Assembly: GCA_949358305.1 (NCBI GenBank)
Contig: OX442314.1
Coordinates: 49,298,581-49,362,580, forward strand
DNA length: 64,000 bases
Direction of reading: 5' to 3'
Source of the DNA: Strigamia acuminata
Lineage: Eukaryota > Arthropoda > Chilopoda > Geophilomorpha > Linotaeniidae
Shown here: one piece after another, positions 63,653-64,000 of the stretch
Layout: the number at the start of each line of letters is the position of its first letter
How positions within the stretch are numbered: the first letter of the stretch is position 1
Made by a program: the position numbers and the translations under genes
Notes under the pieces: model-generated
Seen by the model: the letters and a program-made list of their open reading frames with translations, nothing else
Told to the model about the DNA's origin: nothing
Database searches by the model: none

Positions 63653-63916
63653 ATAAAAAATTATTTTTTAAATTATTACTAAAATAAGGGAAATTCATGA
63701 CGCACACAAACAATACGACGGAAACGAGTTAAAAATATATTTTAATGCCAAATTCAAATACTAAAATCCATTTTAATACCAAATTCAAACACTAAAATCC
63801 ATTTTAATACCAAATTCCATTTTTATTTCTCAATTATTTGTTTGTTTCGTGCCACCATTTTTTCGGCACCGCAACCGTTCCTTTTCTCAACGCTTACGTC
63901 ACAAACAAATTGCAAA
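63653..63916. other. AT-rich spacer with short repeat
   Basis: Three copies of AAATTCAAA(T/C)ACTAAAATCC near 63,751-63,810. Otherwise nothing supported. Confidence 0.4.
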
Positions 63917-63929
63917 ATGGCGCCCTTAG
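63917..63929 (+). CDS. Possible first coding exon of a gene leaving the window
   Basis: AAAATGGCGCCCTTAG followed by GTGAGC reads Met-Ala-Pro-Leu then a donor in phase 1. The start context equals that of MRPL3. Too short to confirm from this sequence alone. Confidence 0.3.
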
Positions 63930-64000
63930 GTGAGCTTTTATTTACTCCGCGTTATTATTATTGAAATATTGAACGATATATTCACAAAAATAACAAATAA

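Overview
The window looks like animal nuclear DNA: AT-rich, with small spliceosomal introns, conserved metazoan genes (MRPL3, an SLC26A11-like transporter, DCP2), a tRNA-Gly and many transposons. The mix of mariner, PIF/Harbinger, MULE, piggyBac-like, Ty3/Gypsy and Ty1/Copia relics suits an arthropod or another protostome. I cannot name the species.

Layout. 1-271: start of an unidentified reverse-strand ORF that leaves the window. 1,205-14,784: a degraded Harbinger-type transposase ORF split by a young 13,015-bp Gypsy element with 1,040-bp LTRs (3 differences seen), gag, pol, a long non-envelope third ORF and a small Cys-rich fourth ORF. 15.4-16.4 kb: intronless SRPK-like kinase. 18-21 kb: decayed local duplications holding a DNA element with a 3-bp-TSD MITE nested inside it. 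24.4-25.9 kb: intronless SR-protein gene, a 35-bp palindrome and tRNA-Gly(TCC). 27-32 kb: a THAP fragment ending at a TTAA-flanked MITE, a near-perfect hairpin, and Copia and Gypsy relics. 32.2-39.2 kb: a young Copia element inserted in the reverse transcriptase of an older broken Gypsy. 43.3-44.9 kb: three small intronless genes. 45.5-48.8 kb: MRPL3 (8 exons) with nested MITEs in an intron. 50.2-57.2 kb: SLC26A11-like transporter (16 exons) with a Tc1/mariner-like foldback and a MULE fragment in introns. 57.8-58.3 kb: intronless zinc-finger gene. 59.2-60.0 kb: secreted coiled-coil protein. 60.3-62.6 kb: DCP2 (7 exons) with a U12-type AT-AC intron. 63.0-63.65 kb: a ~260-bp inverted repeat. 63.9 kb: possible first exon of another gene.

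Three points stand out. First, six intronless genes (SRPK-like kinase, SR protein, C2H2 protein, a 178-aa protein and two paralogous coiled-coil peptides) carry a TATA or TATA-like box close to the ATG, and five of them have clustered ACGTT/AACGT motifs just upstream of it. The multi-exon genes do not show this architecture. The set includes a predicted kinase and a protein of its usual substrate class, so a shared expression programme (germline or early embryo, for example) is a reasonable hypothesis. Second, the DCP2 intron has an exact U12 AT-AC donor, a good branch site and an AC acceptor. Third, the Gypsy element has a canonical -1 slippery heptamer in frame at the gag/pol overlap, a PPPY motif in Gag, and a 954-codon third ORF that is not an envelope.

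All calls come from reading the sequence and from memory of protein families; no database search was run.
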